Shown one piece after another: positions 9,911-19,197 of a DNA stretch of 64,000 nt. The stretch comes from Saccharomonospora azurea NA-128 (GTDB lineage Bacteria > Actinomycetota > Actinomycetes > Mycobacteriales > Pseudonocardiaceae): assembly GCF_000231055.2 (NCBI RefSeq), contig NZ_CM001466.1, positions 3,289,616 through 3,353,615 of the forward strand. Direction: 5' to 3'. Numbering within the stretch: position 1 is the stretch's first letter; the number at the start of each line of letters is the position of its first letter. The notes beneath the pieces were generated by a model. That model did not search any database and was not told where the DNA came from. It saw only the letters and a program-made list of their open reading frames with translations. The position numbers and the translations under genes are program-made.

Positions 9911-10975
9911 TCAGTCGACCGTCCAGGTGTCCTTACCGGTCAGCAGCGCCTGCAGGTCGGCGGGCTTGGCCTTCGCGGCCTCCTCCACCTGCGTGCGCGC
10001 CAGGTCGTCGTAGGTCGAGCGGTTGACCTGCCGGAAGATGCCCGTGGGCGTGTAGCTGAGGTACTCGTCGCTCAACCTCGACAGCGCGAACGCGTACGAG
10101 CTGTCGGCGACGGTCGGGTCGTGCACCACGAGGTTCTCCTCGCCGATCTCGGAGACCTTGCCGACCTCCAGCCCGGCCCAGCCGGTGCGGCCGACGCCGA
10201 ACTCGCCTTCCGGGCCGAACCGGATCGGCTCGCCCGGCGTGAGGGGGATGATGCGGCGGGCCGACTCGTCGGCGTCCTTCAGCATGTCGAACGCGCCGTC
10301 GTTGAAGATCGGGCAGTTCTGGTAGATCTCCACGAACGCCGAACCGCGGTGCTGCGCCGCGGCGGTGAGCACCTCGGTGAGGCCCTTGCGGTCGGAGTCG
10401 AGAGCGCGCGCGACGAACGACGCCTCCGCGCCCACCGCGAGCGAGATCGGGTTGAACGGCGTGTCCAGCGACCCCATCGGGGTCGACTTGGTGACCTTGC
10501 CCGACTCGCTGGTGGGCGAGTACTGGCCCTTGGTCAACCCGTAGATGCGGTTGTTGAACAGCAGGATCTTGAGGTTGACGTTGCGGCGCAGCGCGTGGAT
10601 CAGGTGGTTGCCGCCGATGGACAGCGCGTCGCCGTCACCGGTGACCACCCACACCGAGAGGTCGGGCCGCGCGGTGGCCAGCCCGGTCGCGATGGCCGGG
10701 GCGCGGCCGTGGATCGAGTGCATCCCGTAGGTGTTCATGTAGTACGGGAAACGGCTCGAACATCCGATGCCGGAGACGAAGACGATGTTCTCGCGCTTCA
10801 GCCCGAGTGTCGGCAGGAACGACTGGATGGTGTTGAGCACGACGTAGTCGCCGCAGCCCGGGCACCACCGGACTTCCTGGTCGGACTTGTAGTCCTTGGT
10901 CTTCTGCTTCTCGTCGGTCGTGGGAACGAGGTCGAGCCCGCCGAGGGCCGGCAGACCCAGGTCGACTTGGGTCAC
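9911..10975 (-). CDS. korB: 2-oxoglutarate:ferredoxin oxidoreductase, beta subunit
   Basis: The subunit carries thiamine diphosphate and the iron-sulfur cluster for CoA- and ferredoxin-dependent decarboxylation of 2-oxoglutarate. The 354 residues contain the ThDP signature GDGDALSIGGNHLIHALRRN and the cysteines expected for the 4Fe-4S cluster in WCPGCGDY, GIGCSSR and YQNCPIF. The start overlaps the korA stop by four bases, so alpha and beta chains are coupled. In mycobacteria this enzyme provides the CO2-dependent branch of the Krebs cycle; that role is inferred here from homology. Confidence 0.95.
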   Translation of the reverse strand: MTQVDLGLPALGGLDLVPTTDEKQKTKDYKSDQEVRWCPGCGDYVVLNTIQSFLPTLGLKRENIVFVSGIGCSSRFPYYMNTYGMHSIHGRAPAIATGLATARPDLSVWVVTGDGDALSIGGNHLIHALRRNVNLKILLFNNRIYGLTKGQYSPTSESGKVTKSTPMGSLDTPFNPISLAVGAEASFVARALDSDRKGLTEVLTAAAQHRGSAFVEIYQNCPIFNDGAFDMLKDADESARRIIPLTPGEPIRFGPEGEFGVGRTGWAGLEVGKVSEIGEENLVVHDPTVADSSYAFALSRLSDEYLSYTPTGIFRQVNRSTYDDLARTQVEEAAKAKPADLQALLTGKDTWTVD

Positions 10976-12927
10976 TTGACCACGGCCTCCTTGCTCGCTG
11001 TGCGGTCGGCGATGTCGGTGAACACGTGCTCCAGTTCCTCGGCCTTGAACGGGAGACCCGCGATCTTGGTGTGGGAGTGGACGTCCGCGAGGTACTTCGC
11101 CCGCAGCAGCGCGGCGAGTTGCCCCATGTTCATCTCGGGCACGACCACGGTGTCGTACGAGCGCAGCAGCTCACCGAGGTTCGCGGGGAACGGGTTGAGG
11201 TGCCGGAGGTGAGCCTGCGCGATCGGGATGCCCTTGCGGCGCACGCGCCTGCAGGCGGCGCCGATGGGTCCGTAGGTGGAGCCCCAGCCGAGCGCCAGCA
11301 CGCGGGCCTGCCCGTTGCTGGGGTCGTCGACCTCCAGGTCGGGCACGTCGATACCGTCCACCTTGGCCTGACGCAGGCGCACCATCTTGTCGTGGTTGTC
11401 GGGGTCGTACGAGATGTTGCCCTTGCCCTCGGCCTTCTCCAGACCACCCACGCGGTGTTGCAGGCCGGGAGTGCCCGGGATGGCCCACTCGCGGGCCAGC
11501 GTCTCGGGGTCGCGCACGTAGGGCCAGAACTCGTCGGAGCCGTCGAGCGCGTTGGCCTTGTCCGCGAACGTCACCCGCAGGTCGGGCAGCTTCTCGACGT
11601 CGGGGATCAGCCACGGCTCGGAGCCGTTGGCGATGGCGCCGTCGGAGAGCAGCAGCACCGGCGTGCGGTAGGTCAGCGCGATGCGCGTGGCCTCCAGCGC
11701 CGCGTCGAAGCAGTCGGAGGGCGAGCGCGGCGCCACCACCGGCACGGGCGACTCGCCGTTGCGGCCGTACATGGCCTGCAGCAGGTCGGCCTGCTCGGTC
11801 TTGGTGGGCAGACCCGTCGACGGGCCGCCCCGCTGCACGTCGATGACCACGAGCGGCAGCTCGATCATCACGCCGAGGCCGATGGTCTCGGACTTCAACG
11901 CGATGCCCGGCCCGGACGTCGACGTGACACCCAGCGCGCCACCGTAGGAGGCGCCGAGCGCGGCACCGATGCCCGCGATCTCGTCCTCCGCCTGGAACGT
12001 GATGACGCCGAAGTTCTTGTGCTTGGACAGCTCGTGGAGGATGTCCGATGCCGGGGTGATCGGGTACGTGCCGAGCAGCACTTGCAGGTCGGACAGGCGG
12101 CCCGCGGCCACGATGCCGTACGCCAGCGCCGTGTTGCCGGTGATCTGGCGGTAGGTGCCCTTCGGCAGCTTCGCGGGCGCCACCTCGAACGTCGTCTTGA
12201 ACGCCTCGGTGGTCTCGCCGTAGTTCCAGCCCGCCCGGAACGCCAGGATGTTGGCCTCGGCGATCTGCGGCTTCGCGGCGAACTTCTCCCGCAGGAACGC
12301 CTCGGTGCCCTCGGTGGGCCGGTGGTACATCCACGAGAGCAGGCCCAGCGCGAACATGTTCTTGCAGCGCTCGGCGTCCTTCTTGCCGAGCCCGGTGTCC
12401 GCGAGCGCGCCCTGGGTGAGCGTCGACATCGCGACCTCGTACACCTCGAACGCCGACAGCGAGTCGTCGCTGAGCGGGTCGGCGTCGTAGCCGACCTTGC
12501 CGAGGTTGCGCTTGGTGAACTCGTCGGTGTTGACGATGATCATGCCGCCCTGGGGCACGTCGCCGATGTTGGCCTTCAACGCGGCCGGGTTCATGGCCAC
12601 CAGGACGTCCGGGCGGTCGCCCGGGGTGAGGATGTCGTAGTCGGCGAAGTGGACCTGGAAACTGGAGACCCCGGGGATGGTGCCTTGCGGCGCTCGGATC
12701 TCGGCGGGGAAGTTGGGCAGCGTGGCGAGGTCGTTGCCGAACGCGGCAGCCTCGGAGGTGAAACGATCACCCGTCAGTTGCATCCCGTCGCCCGAGTCGC
12801 CGGCGAATCGGATGACGACGCGGTCGAGTCGGCTGACCTCGGTCGGACGGGACCCCGTGGCCGCCTTCTCCCCGTCTGGGGCGTCGGCACTCCTGACGCC
12901 GTCACCGTCGCCTGCGCTAGTGGTCAT
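10972..12927 (-). CDS. korA: 2-oxoglutarate:ferredoxin oxidoreductase, fused gamma-alpha subunit
   Basis: The 651-residue chain fuses the gamma domain (about residues 30-230, starting VIRFAGDSGDGMQ) to the alpha pyrimidine-binding domain. The fusion is typical of actinobacterial KorA. The alpha part shows the conserved YPITPASDI motif, the ThDP-domain EDEIAGIGAALGASYGGA segment and the STSGPGIALKSE loop. The extra N-terminal 30 residues are hydrophilic. The gene is first in the korAB operon; its upstream region holds nothing I can call beyond a short AT-richer stretch. Confidence 0.95.
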   Translation of the reverse strand: MTTSAGDGDGVRSADAPDGEKAATGSRPTEVSRLDRVVIRFAGDSGDGMQLTGDRFTSEAAAFGNDLATLPNFPAEIRAPQGTIPGVSSFQVHFADYDILTPGDRPDVLVAMNPAALKANIGDVPQGGMIIVNTDEFTKRNLGKVGYDADPLSDDSLSAFEVYEVAMSTLTQGALADTGLGKKDAERCKNMFALGLLSWMYHRPTEGTEAFLREKFAAKPQIAEANILAFRAGWNYGETTEAFKTTFEVAPAKLPKGTYRQITGNTALAYGIVAAGRLSDLQVLLGTYPITPASDILHELSKHKNFGVITFQAEDEIAGIGAALGASYGGALGVTSTSGPGIALKSETIGLGVMIELPLVVIDVQRGGPSTGLPTKTEQADLLQAMYGRNGESPVPVVAPRSPSDCFDAALEATRIALTYRTPVLLLSDGAIANGSEPWLIPDVEKLPDLRVTFADKANALDGSDEFWPYVRDPETLAREWAIPGTPGLQHRVGGLEKAEGKGNISYDPDNHDKMVRLRQAKVDGIDVPDLEVDDPSNGQARVLALGWGSTYGPIGAACRRVRRKGIPIAQAHLRHLNPFPANLGELLRSYDTVVVPEMNMGQLAALLRAKYLADVHSHTKIAGLPFKAEELEHVFTDIADRTASKEAVVK

Positions 12928-13073
12928 GGGTCAGCAAATCCCTCTCTCCGGATACCGGCGCACGACGCGCTCATACCTCGACATTACTTGTCGTTCGACA
13001 GCCTCGTCGGACCCTGTGATCCGGCTTACCTGTAACCGGCGGTAACACCATACTCCCGTCTCAGACGCTGGAA

Positions 13074-13520
13074 TCAGTGGGCCGGGTTCGGAGGCCTTTC
13101 GAGCAGCGTCGACAGCACCACGGTGGACACCGTCCGGTCGATGATCTCCAACCCTCGCAGGCGCTCCAACGCGTCCTCCAAGTGGTGTATGTCGGCCGCC
13201 CGCAGATGCACGATCGCGTCGGCCGCGCCCGACACCGTGTACGCGGCGACGACCTCGGGCAACGGCTCCAGATGGGAGCGGATTCGGGCAGGGGAGACGT
13301 TGCCGTGGCAGTGGACCTCGACGAACGCCTCCGTGCCCCAGCCGAGTGCTTCCGGGTCCACCACCGCGGTGAAACCACGCAGTACGCCGGTCTCCAGCAG
13401 GCGATCGACCCGCCGTTTCACCGCGGGAGCCGACAGACCGACCACCTTGCCGATCTCCGCGTAGCTCGATCGCGCGTTCGCGACGAGGCACGAAACGATA
13501 CGTTGATCCAACGGGTTCAT
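13074..13520 (-). CDS. Lrp/AsnC-family transcriptional regulator
   Basis: The protein has 148 residues. An N-terminal winged helix (LDQRIVSCLVANARSSYAEI, recognition helix LSAPAVKRRVDRL) is followed by the RAM ligand-binding domain from about residue 60. The chosen ATG gives the family's usual beginning MNPLDQRI; an in-frame extension upstream would cover the palindromic control region and is rejected. It is divergent from the dimethylargininase gene, with 74 bases between starts. It therefore probably controls itself and that gene in response to arginine or a related amino acid; this is inference. Confidence 0.88.
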   Translation of the reverse strand: MNPLDQRIVSCLVANARSSYAEIGKVVGLSAPAVKRRVDRLLETGVLRGFTAVVDPEALGWGTEAFVEVHCHGNVSPARIRSHLEPLPEVVAAYTVSGAADAIVHLRAADIHHLEDALERLRGLEIIDRTVSTVVLSTLLERPPNPAH

Positions 13521-13583
13521 GCGCAACAAATAGCATACCGATGCGCAACCAATCACAATTGATCGCCGTAATGCGCTGCGCAT
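13519..13583. promoter_or_regulatory. Probable Lrp operator region between regulator and ddaH
   Basis: The repeat ATGCGCAAC occurs at 13519-13527 and 13541-13549. A palindrome of ATGCGC, one base, GCGCAT lies at 13571-13583, and another ATGCGC follows at the ddaH start. The region is AT-rich compared with its surroundings. Clustered half-sites between divergent genes are what an Lrp-type octamer would bind. Confidence 0.6.
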
Positions 13584-13594
13584 ACATTCGATAC

Positions 13595-14419
13595 ATGCGC
13601 GTACCCATGCCTCGCCACTACGTGATGTGCCCACCGCGGTACTTCGCCGTGGACTACGCCATCAATCCCTGGATGGATCCCGACGTGCCCGTGGACCCGG
13701 AGCGCGCTCTGCGGCAGTGGACGGAATTGCGGGACACCTACCGCAGGCTGGGTCACCTCGTCGACGAGGTGGAACCGCAACCCGGACTGCCCGACATGGT
13801 GTTCGCGGCCAACTCGGGCACGGTCGTGGACGGCCGCGTGCTCGGTTCGAAGTTCGCGAAGCCGCAACGCGCAGCCGAGGCCGAGCACTTCCGCCGCTGG
13901 TTCGTCGAGAACGGCTTCCGCGACGTCACGATGCCGCAGGAGACCAACGAGGCGGAGGGCGACTTCACCTGGACGGGCCTGCTGATGCTGGCCGGCGCCG
14001 GGTTCCGCACCGAACCCGGCGCGCACGCCGAGGCGCAGGAGGTCCTGGGCGTGCCGGTGGTGTCGCTGCGTCTGGTGGATCCGCGCTACTACCACCTCGA
14101 CACCGCGTTGTTCGTGCTGTCGGAGGCCACCGACGAGCGCCCCGCGCACATCGCCTACTACCCGGAGGCGTTCTCACCGGGGTCGCAGGCCGTGCTGCGC
14201 AGGCTCTTCCCCGACGCGGTCGTGGCCGACGCCGAGGACGCCCGCTGCTTCGGGCTCAACGCGATCTCGGACGGGCGCCACGTGGTGCTGCCCGTGGAGG
14301 CGACGGCGCTGGCCGAGAAGGTCGCCGCTCAGGGCTACGAGCCGGTGTTCGTGGACATCTCCGAGCTGCGCAAGGCCGGCGGCGGCCCGAAGTGCTGCAC
14401 GCTGGAGATCCGCAAGTAG
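13595..14419 (+). CDS. ddaH: Dimethylarginine dimethylaminohydrolase (dimethylargininase)
   Basis: The enzyme hydrolyses methylated arginine to citrulline and methylamines; related amidinotransferase-fold proteins act on arginine itself. The 274 residues show the fold's marks: an N-terminal YVMCPPRYFAVDYAINPWM, the acidic ETNEAEGDF substrate segment, the catalytic histidine in YYHLDTALF, and the catalytic cysteine in KCCTLEIRK at the end. ATG at 13607 (MPRHYVM) is an equally possible start; neither has a clear ribosome site. The divergent Lrp regulator supports a role in arginine catabolism. The ornithine aminotransferase gene often found next to this enzyme is absent. Confidence 0.85.
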   Translation: MRVPMPRHYVMCPPRYFAVDYAINPWMDPDVPVDPERALRQWTELRDTYRRLGHLVDEVEPQPGLPDMVFAANSGTVVDGRVLGSKFAKPQRAAEAEHFRRWFVENGFRDVTMPQETNEAEGDFTWTGLLMLAGAGFRTEPGAHAEAQEVLGVPVVSLRLVDPRYYHLDTALFVLSEATDERPAHIAYYPEAFSPGSQAVLRRLFPDAVVADAEDARCFGLNAISDGRHVVLPVEATALAEKVAAQGYEPVFVDISELRKAGGGPKCCTLEIRK

Positions 14420-14454
14420 CCCGGTGGGTCCCTGACATCGTGTCCGCGCCCTGC

Positions 14455-14513
14455 GCACGCGTGTTCGCGTCGCACGGTGCGGACACACGTGCGGGAAGTG
14501 CGGACACGCGTGC
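14455..14513. terminator. Repeated hairpin between ddaH and the ABC permease gene
   Basis: The arm at 14455-14468 can pair with either of two near-identical arms, 14479-14492 (12 of 14 matches) or 14500-14513 (13 of 14). The genes converge here, so an alternative-stem terminator for both is likely. The second arm abuts the stop codon of the reverse permease gene. Confidence 0.55.
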
Positions 14514-15380
14514 CTAGCTCGCGGACACGGTGGGGCTGCGGCGGCGGGCGATCCGGTTCACCGCCAGTGCCAACGCGAACAGCGCGCCCGACGCGAGGCC
14601 GATGGTGCCCGGGACGGACGAGTCGAGCTCCAGGGCGACCCGGTGACCGGTCAGGGAGCCGGTCCAGCCCACGGCCACCGCGACCACGAGCATGGGCCCG
14701 AGCCGGTGGGTGAGCAGCCGGGCGGTGGCCGCGGGCACGACGAAGAACGTGATCACCAGGATCGCGCCGACACTGTCGAACGCGACCACGGCCGTGCCCG
14801 CCACCACGACGAGCAGCAGCCGTCCCACGAGCGCGCCGCGCAGTCCGGAGAGCTCCGCGAAGTCGGGGTCGAACGTCGCCGCCGACAGCGGGCGCCACAG
14901 CAGCGCCACGAACACGATCGTGCACACCGCGGTGAGGCCGGTGACCAGCAGCGACGTCGGCACCGGTGTGCCGAGGAGGTCGACCGTCCGCAGCGGGGCG
15001 AACGTGATGTCGCCGTAGATGGCCGAGTCCAGGTCGATGTGCGCGCCCGAGGCGAAGCCGCTGATCCCCAGCACGCCGAGCGAGAACAACGCGGGGAACG
15101 CGAGCGCCAGCGCCGCATCGCTCGCCACGACACCGGTGCGCCGCAGCCATTCCGACCCGGCCACGCAGGCCACACCGAAGGCGGTGGCGCCGAGCACCGT
15201 GGCCGCCGACGCGCGGTCGCCGGTCAGCAGGAACACGAGCACGATGCCCGGCAACACGGCGTGGCTCACCGCGTCGGGCAGCAGCGCCTGACGGCGGAGC
15301 AGCAGGAAGCTGCCGAGCAGCGCACACGACGTCGACAGCAGCCCGGCGATCACCACGATCATCACGTCGTCGGGGCTCAC
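14514..15380 (-). CDS. Metal ABC transporter permease (second)
   Basis: The 288-residue protein belongs to the ZnuB/MntB/SitD permease family. About eight membrane helices are visible, with the typical LLRRQALLPDAVSHAVLPGIVLVFLL and GAILVITFFVVPAATARLLT segments. Start is GTG overlapping the stop of the first permease gene (GTGA). Two unequal permeases plus one ATPase and one binding protein match the Mn-type (SitABCD/TroABCD) systems, so manganese or iron is at least as likely as zinc. Confidence 0.88.
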   Translation of the reverse strand: MSPDDVMIVVIAGLLSTSCALLGSFLLLRRQALLPDAVSHAVLPGIVLVFLLTGDRASAATVLGATAFGVACVAGSEWLRRTGVVASDAALALAFPALFSLGVLGISGFASGAHIDLDSAIYGDITFAPLRTVDLLGTPVPTSLLVTGLTAVCTIVFVALLWRPLSAATFDPDFAELSGLRGALVGRLLLVVVAGTAVVAFDSVGAILVITFFVVPAATARLLTHRLGPMLVVAVAVGWTGSLTGHRVALELDSSVPGTIGLASGALFALALAVNRIARRRSPTVSAS

Positions 15381-16264
15381 GTGGCACGCTCCGTCCGCCC
15401 TCGTCGAATCCTGGCGAGCACGCCGCGACGCGGCGCGAAGACCACCGACAGCAGCGCGACACCGGTGGCGAGCAGCACGATCACCGGTCCCGCGGGCAGT
15501 TCCGCACGGCCCGACAGCACCCCGCCCAACGCTCCACAGGCCGCGCCGAGGGCACCGGAGAGGGGCACGAGCGCCGACAGTCGTTTCGTCACCTGCCGCG
15601 CGGCCACCACGGGCGCCACCAGCAACGCCACCATGAGGATCGCGCCCACCGTGCGGACGCCCAGCACGACGGCCAGCGCGAGTAACCCGGTGCCCACCGC
15701 GTCGACCACCCATGTCGGCACGCCCGCGACCGACGTGAACCCGGGGTCGAACGCGGCGCTGCGCAGGAGCCGGAAGCCCACCGTGACGACCGCCAGTCCC
15801 ACGGCTCCCAGCACGAGCGCCACGACGATGTCGCGTTCCGACATCCCCGCGGTCTGGCCGAGCAGGTAGTTCGTCAGTCCGGCCTGACTGCTGTTGCCGG
15901 ACGCGGCGATGTGGGTGATGAGCACGATGCCCAGTGAGAGCGACACCGAGAGCACGACACCGATGGCGGCGTCCGGCCTGAGCCGGCCCACCCGTTCGAG
16001 CGCGATCATGGCGAAGGCCGCCAACGCCGCCGACGCGGTGGCGCCGAGCAGCAGCACCTCGGGAACCTTCGCGCCGGTGGCGAGGAACGCGACCGCGACC
16101 CCCGCGAGCGTGCCATGGCTCATCGCGTCGCCGAACATGCTGCGCCGCCGCAGCACGGCGAGCGGACCGAGGATGCCCGCCACGAAACCCACGACGGCGG
16201 TCCCGACCACCACGACGGCGTCGGGATACGACAGCGGCAGACCGGCCAGCACTGCTTCGATCAT
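15377..16264 (-). CDS. Metal ABC transporter permease (first)
   Basis: This is the 295-residue partner of the permease downstream, same family. It shows LAVLRRRSMFGDAMSHGTLAGVAVAFL near the N terminus and RTVGAILMVALLVAPVVAARQ near the C terminus, with about nine hydrophobic segments. An Arg-rich tail (GVLARIRRGRTERAT) should face the cytoplasm. The ATG overlaps the ATPase gene stop by four bases, so all four genes of the transporter are translationally chained. Confidence 0.88.
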   Translation of the reverse strand: MIEAVLAGLPLSYPDAVVVVGTAVVGFVAGILGPLAVLRRRSMFGDAMSHGTLAGVAVAFLATGAKVPEVLLLGATASAALAAFAMIALERVGRLRPDAAIGVVLSVSLSLGIVLITHIAASGNSSQAGLTNYLLGQTAGMSERDIVVALVLGAVGLAVVTVGFRLLRSAAFDPGFTSVAGVPTWVVDAVGTGLLALAVVLGVRTVGAILMVALLVAPVVAARQVTKRLSALVPLSGALGAACGALGGVLSGRAELPAGPVIVLLATGVALLSVVFAPRRGVLARIRRGRTERAT

Positions 16265-17055
16265 GAGTCGAGCACCAGGGGAGCCATGCCGTAGGCGCGT
16301 TCCAGGTGTTCGGCGGTGAGGACCTCCGACACGGCGCCGTCGGCGATCACCCCGCCCGCCAACAGCACCGCGTGGTCGAACCGGCGCAGCACCGTGCGGA
16401 GGTCGTGGTGCACGGCGATCACCGACACCCCTCGCGCGCACAGGTCGGTGAGCACGTCGAGCAGCGCGGACTCGGTGCGCGCGTCCACGGCGGTGAACGG
16501 TTCGTCGAGCACCACCAGGTCGGCGCGCTGCGCGAGGGCCCGCGCGAGGAACACCCGCTGCCGTTGTCCGCCGGACAGCTCGTCGAGCGGGCGGTCGGCG
16601 AGGTCGACCACCCCGACCTGGTCCATCGCCTCGGCCACGAGCTCGTCGTCGGTGGGGGTGAGCCGCCGCCACCAGCCGCGATGCGGATAGCGGCCCATCT
16701 CGACGACCTGCACGGCGGTGATGGGGAAGTCGCTCGCCACCGAGTCCTGCTGCGGCACGTACGCCACCCGGCGACGGACCCGGGCCAGCGGCTGTCCCAG
16801 CAGGCGCACTGTTCCCCGCACCGACGGCACGAGCCCCAGAGCGGCCTTCACCAGCGTGGACTTGCCCGCCCCGTTCGGTCCCACGATCGCGGTCAGCGTG
16901 GCGGCCGGGATGTCGACGCCGACGTCGGAGAACACGGTCCGGCCCCCGTAAGCGACGGTGAGGCCGGTGAGGCTCAACGCCGGCGCGGTGCCGGTGCGGG
17001 GCTCGGCCGCGCGACGCGGTGCCCAGCGGGACGTTCCCCGTGATGTCGACGTCAT
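16261..17055 (-). CDS. Metal ABC transporter ATP-binding protein
   Basis: The 264-residue nucleotide-binding subunit has Walker A GPNGAGKST, the Q-loop YVPQQDS, signature LSGGQRQR, Walker B LVVLDEPF and H-loop AVHHD. About 25 basic residues precede the domain; a later start is possible, but the ATG chosen overlaps the binding-protein stop by four bases, like the other junctions of this operon. It energises uptake through the two downstream permeases. Confidence 0.92.
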   Translation of the reverse strand: MTSTSRGTSRWAPRRAAEPRTGTAPALSLTGLTVAYGGRTVFSDVGVDIPAATLTAIVGPNGAGKSTLVKAALGLVPSVRGTVRLLGQPLARVRRRVAYVPQQDSVASDFPITAVQVVEMGRYPHRGWWRRLTPTDDELVAEAMDQVGVVDLADRPLDELSGGQRQRVFLARALAQRADLVVLDEPFTAVDARTESALLDVLTDLCARGVSVIAVHHDLRTVLRRFDHAVLLAGGVIADGAVSEVLTAEHLERAYGMAPLVLDS

Positions 17056-18071
17056 CGCAGCCCCTCCGCAATGCGTTCGGCGTTGGCGCGGACCATGCCC
17101 AGATACGTGCCTTCCGGGGTGCCGTCCTCGCCGGTCGAGTCGGAGTACAGCGGGTGGCCGAGCCGCGTCTCGCCGCCGCGTTGCCGCACCGCCGCGAGCA
17201 CGGCGTTCACCGTCCGGTCGGACATGCTCGTCTCGACGAACACGGCGCCGACGTCACGATCGGTGACCACGTCGGCGACCCGGCCGATGTCGGCGGTGCT
17301 GGCTTCCTGCTGGGTCGAGATGCCCTGGATCGCCACCACGTCCAGGTCGAACGCCCTGCCGAGGTAGCGGAAGGCGTCGTGCGACGTCACGAGCACGCGC
17401 GAGCGTTCGGGCACGCTGCTCAGCAGCGCGCGCACCTGGCCGTCCATCGCGAGGACCTGCTCGCGGTACTCCGCTCCGCGGCGCTGGTAGTCGGCGGCGT
17501 GGGCGGGATCGAGTTCGGAGAGCCGCGTGGTGATCGCGTCGACGACGTGCACCCACAGCCGCGGCTCGAACCACACGTGCGGGTCGTGTTCCTCCTCGGG
17601 CGCCGCGCCCGGCGGTGGGGGCAGCAGCAGGTGCTCGGGCACGGCCTCGCCGGCGAACAGCACGGGTTTACTCTCGGCCACAGCCTCCAGCGTGCGCATC
17701 AGCGACCCCTCCAGGTACAGGCCGACGGCGATGACGGCGTCGGCGTGGCGCATCTCGGAGAGGTCGCTCGCCTTTGCCTGGTAGAGGTGCGGGTCGACGC
17801 CTGGGCCCATCAGGCGCACCGTGGACACGTGCTCGCCACCGATGCGGCGCACGGTGTCGTCGAGGAACGTCGTGGTGGTGACCACCCGCAGTGGGGACCG
17901 CGTCGCCTGGCCCGCCGACGCCGATGCACCTGGCCCGAGCGCGTAGGTCACGGCCAGCGACACGGCGAGCGCGACCGCCAGGACGACGGCCACCAGCGCG
18001 CGCACGTCCCGGCGCCGGGAACGCCGACGTCTCCGGGCGAGTGACAACGCGTCGTCGAGCCCCACGATCAC
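17052..18071 (-). CDS. Metal ABC transporter substrate-binding protein (cluster A-I)
   Basis: The 339-residue protein has a basic N-terminal tail, then a single hydrophobic segment (ALVAVVLAVALAVSLAVTYAL) that acts as signal or membrane anchor; there is no lipobox. The metal ligands of the TroA/PsaA/ZnuA fold are visible: His in GVDPHLYQA, His in DPHVWFEP, His in TSHDAFRYL and Asp in LYSDSTG. A short acidic/His loop (PEEEHDPHV) is present, but not the long His-rich loop of typical ZnuA, which favours Mn over Zn. It is first in the operon, followed by ATPase and two permeases. Confidence 0.88.
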   Translation of the reverse strand: MIVGLDDALSLARRRRRSRRRDVRALVAVVLAVALAVSLAVTYALGPGASASAGQATRSPLRVVTTTTFLDDTVRRIGGEHVSTVRLMGPGVDPHLYQAKASDLSEMRHADAVIAVGLYLEGSLMRTLEAVAESKPVLFAGEAVPEHLLLPPPPGAAPEEEHDPHVWFEPRLWVHVVDAITTRLSELDPAHAADYQRRGAEYREQVLAMDGQVRALLSSVPERSRVLVTSHDAFRYLGRAFDLDVVAIQGISTQQEASTADIGRVADVVTDRDVGAVFVETSMSDRTVNAVLAAVRQRGGETRLGHPLYSDSTGEDGTPEGTYLGMVRANAERIAEGLR

Positions 18072-18305
18072 CTCTTTTCGCCGTACCGAAACTCAGGATA
18101 AGGCAGGCCGAACTCCGTCGCCAGGGTGATGCCGGACGCACCGCGGCACACGACCCCCACGGCCGGGTACCCAGCCGCGTACTACGTCACGATTGCCGTG
18201 ACATCCGGAACACCTTCGGAACACCACCCCGGACGGACTCGTTCGACTCGTGGGGACGGTTCGAGAAACGCCTGTCTCACCGTGTCGCGAATGGAGGCGG
18301 AGCAC

Positions 18306-19169
18306 GTGCACAGTCATCGCAACGGGTTGAAGACTGCCGTGCTGCTCGGCCTGCTCAGCGCCTTGATCATCGCGATCAGTGGCCTGTTCGGCCGGGGAGC
18401 GCTCGTCATCGGCCTGGTCATCGCGCTCGCCGTCAACGGCTACGCGTACTTCAACTCCGACAAGCTTGCCCTGCGCGCCATGCGGGCCAGGCCGGTGTCG
18501 GAGGCCGAGCAACCGGCGATGTACCGGATCGTGCGCGAGCTGGCCACCTCGGCCCGGCAACCCATGCCCCGCCTGTACGTGAGCCCCACCCAGGCGCCCA
18601 ACGCGTTCGCCACCGGCCGCAACCCGCGCAACGCGGCCGTCTGCTGCACCTCGGGCATCCTCCGGCTGCTCGACGAACGCGAGCTCCGCGCCGTGCTCGG
18701 GCACGAGCTCTCCCACGTCTACAACCGCGATATCCTGATCTCCAGCGTCGCCGGGGCGCTCGCGAGCGTGGTGAGCTTCCTGGCGAACATGGCGATGTTC
18801 GCCGGCGCGTTCGGCGGCAACCGCGAGGGCGGGGCCAATCCGCTGGCCACCCTGCTGCTCGTGTTCCTCGGGCCGGTCGCCGCCGGGATCATCCGCATGA
18901 GCGTGAGCCGGTCGCGCGAGTTCCAGGCCGACGCGTCGGGAGCCGAACTCACCGGCGACCCGCTGGCGCTGGCCTCCGCGCTGCGGAAGCTGCAGCAGGG
19001 CACGAGGGCCCTACCTCTGGCGCCCGAACCCAAGGTCGTCTCGCAGTCGCACCTGATGATCGCCAACCCGTTCCGGCCCGGAGAGCGGGTGTCGCAGCTC
19101 TTCTCCACCCACCCGCCCATCGAGGAGCGCGTGCGCAGGCTGGAGGACATGGCGCGGCGGCCGTTCTGA
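18306..19169 (+). CDS. htpX: HtpX-type membrane zinc metalloprotease
   Basis: This membrane protease takes part in quality control of membrane proteins. The 287 residues show two N-terminal membrane helices, the zinc motif [10 protein letters not shown] (HExxH), a membrane region around residues 150-200, and the third ligand glutamate in [13 protein letters not shown]. The start is GTG: a GGAGG box lies 8 bases upstream (18293-18297), better placed than for the ATG at 18291, which overlaps that box. The gene stands alone between divergent and convergent neighbours. The 234 bases upstream hold the divergent promoters of htpX and the metal transporter. Confidence 0.92.
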   Translation: MHSHRNGLKTAVLLGLLSALIIAISGLFGRGALVIGLVIALAVNGYAYFNSDKLALRAMRARPVSEAEQPAMYRIVRELATSARQPMPRLYVSPTQAPNAFATGRNPRNAAVCCTSGILRLLDERELRAVLGHELSHVYNRDILISSVAGALASVVSFLANMAMFAGAFGGNREGGANPLATLLLVFLGPVAAGIIRMSVSRSREFQADASGAELTGDPLALASALRKLQQGTRALPLAPEPKVVSQSHLMIANPFRPGERVSQLFSTHPPIEERVRRLEDMARRPF

Positions 19170-19197
19170 CGCCTCCGCGAGCGGGTCGGTCAGGTGC

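Noticed and set aside
9683..13035. Long open frames on the + strand opposite korB and korA
   Set aside because: They mirror the codon structure of clearly functional reverse genes, have low-complexity Arg/His-rich products and no ribosome sites.
18080..18110. Possible DtxR/IdeR- or MntR-like box before the metal transporter
   Set aside because: Only about half of the consensus positions match and the dyad is poor; metal control is likely but no site can be supported.
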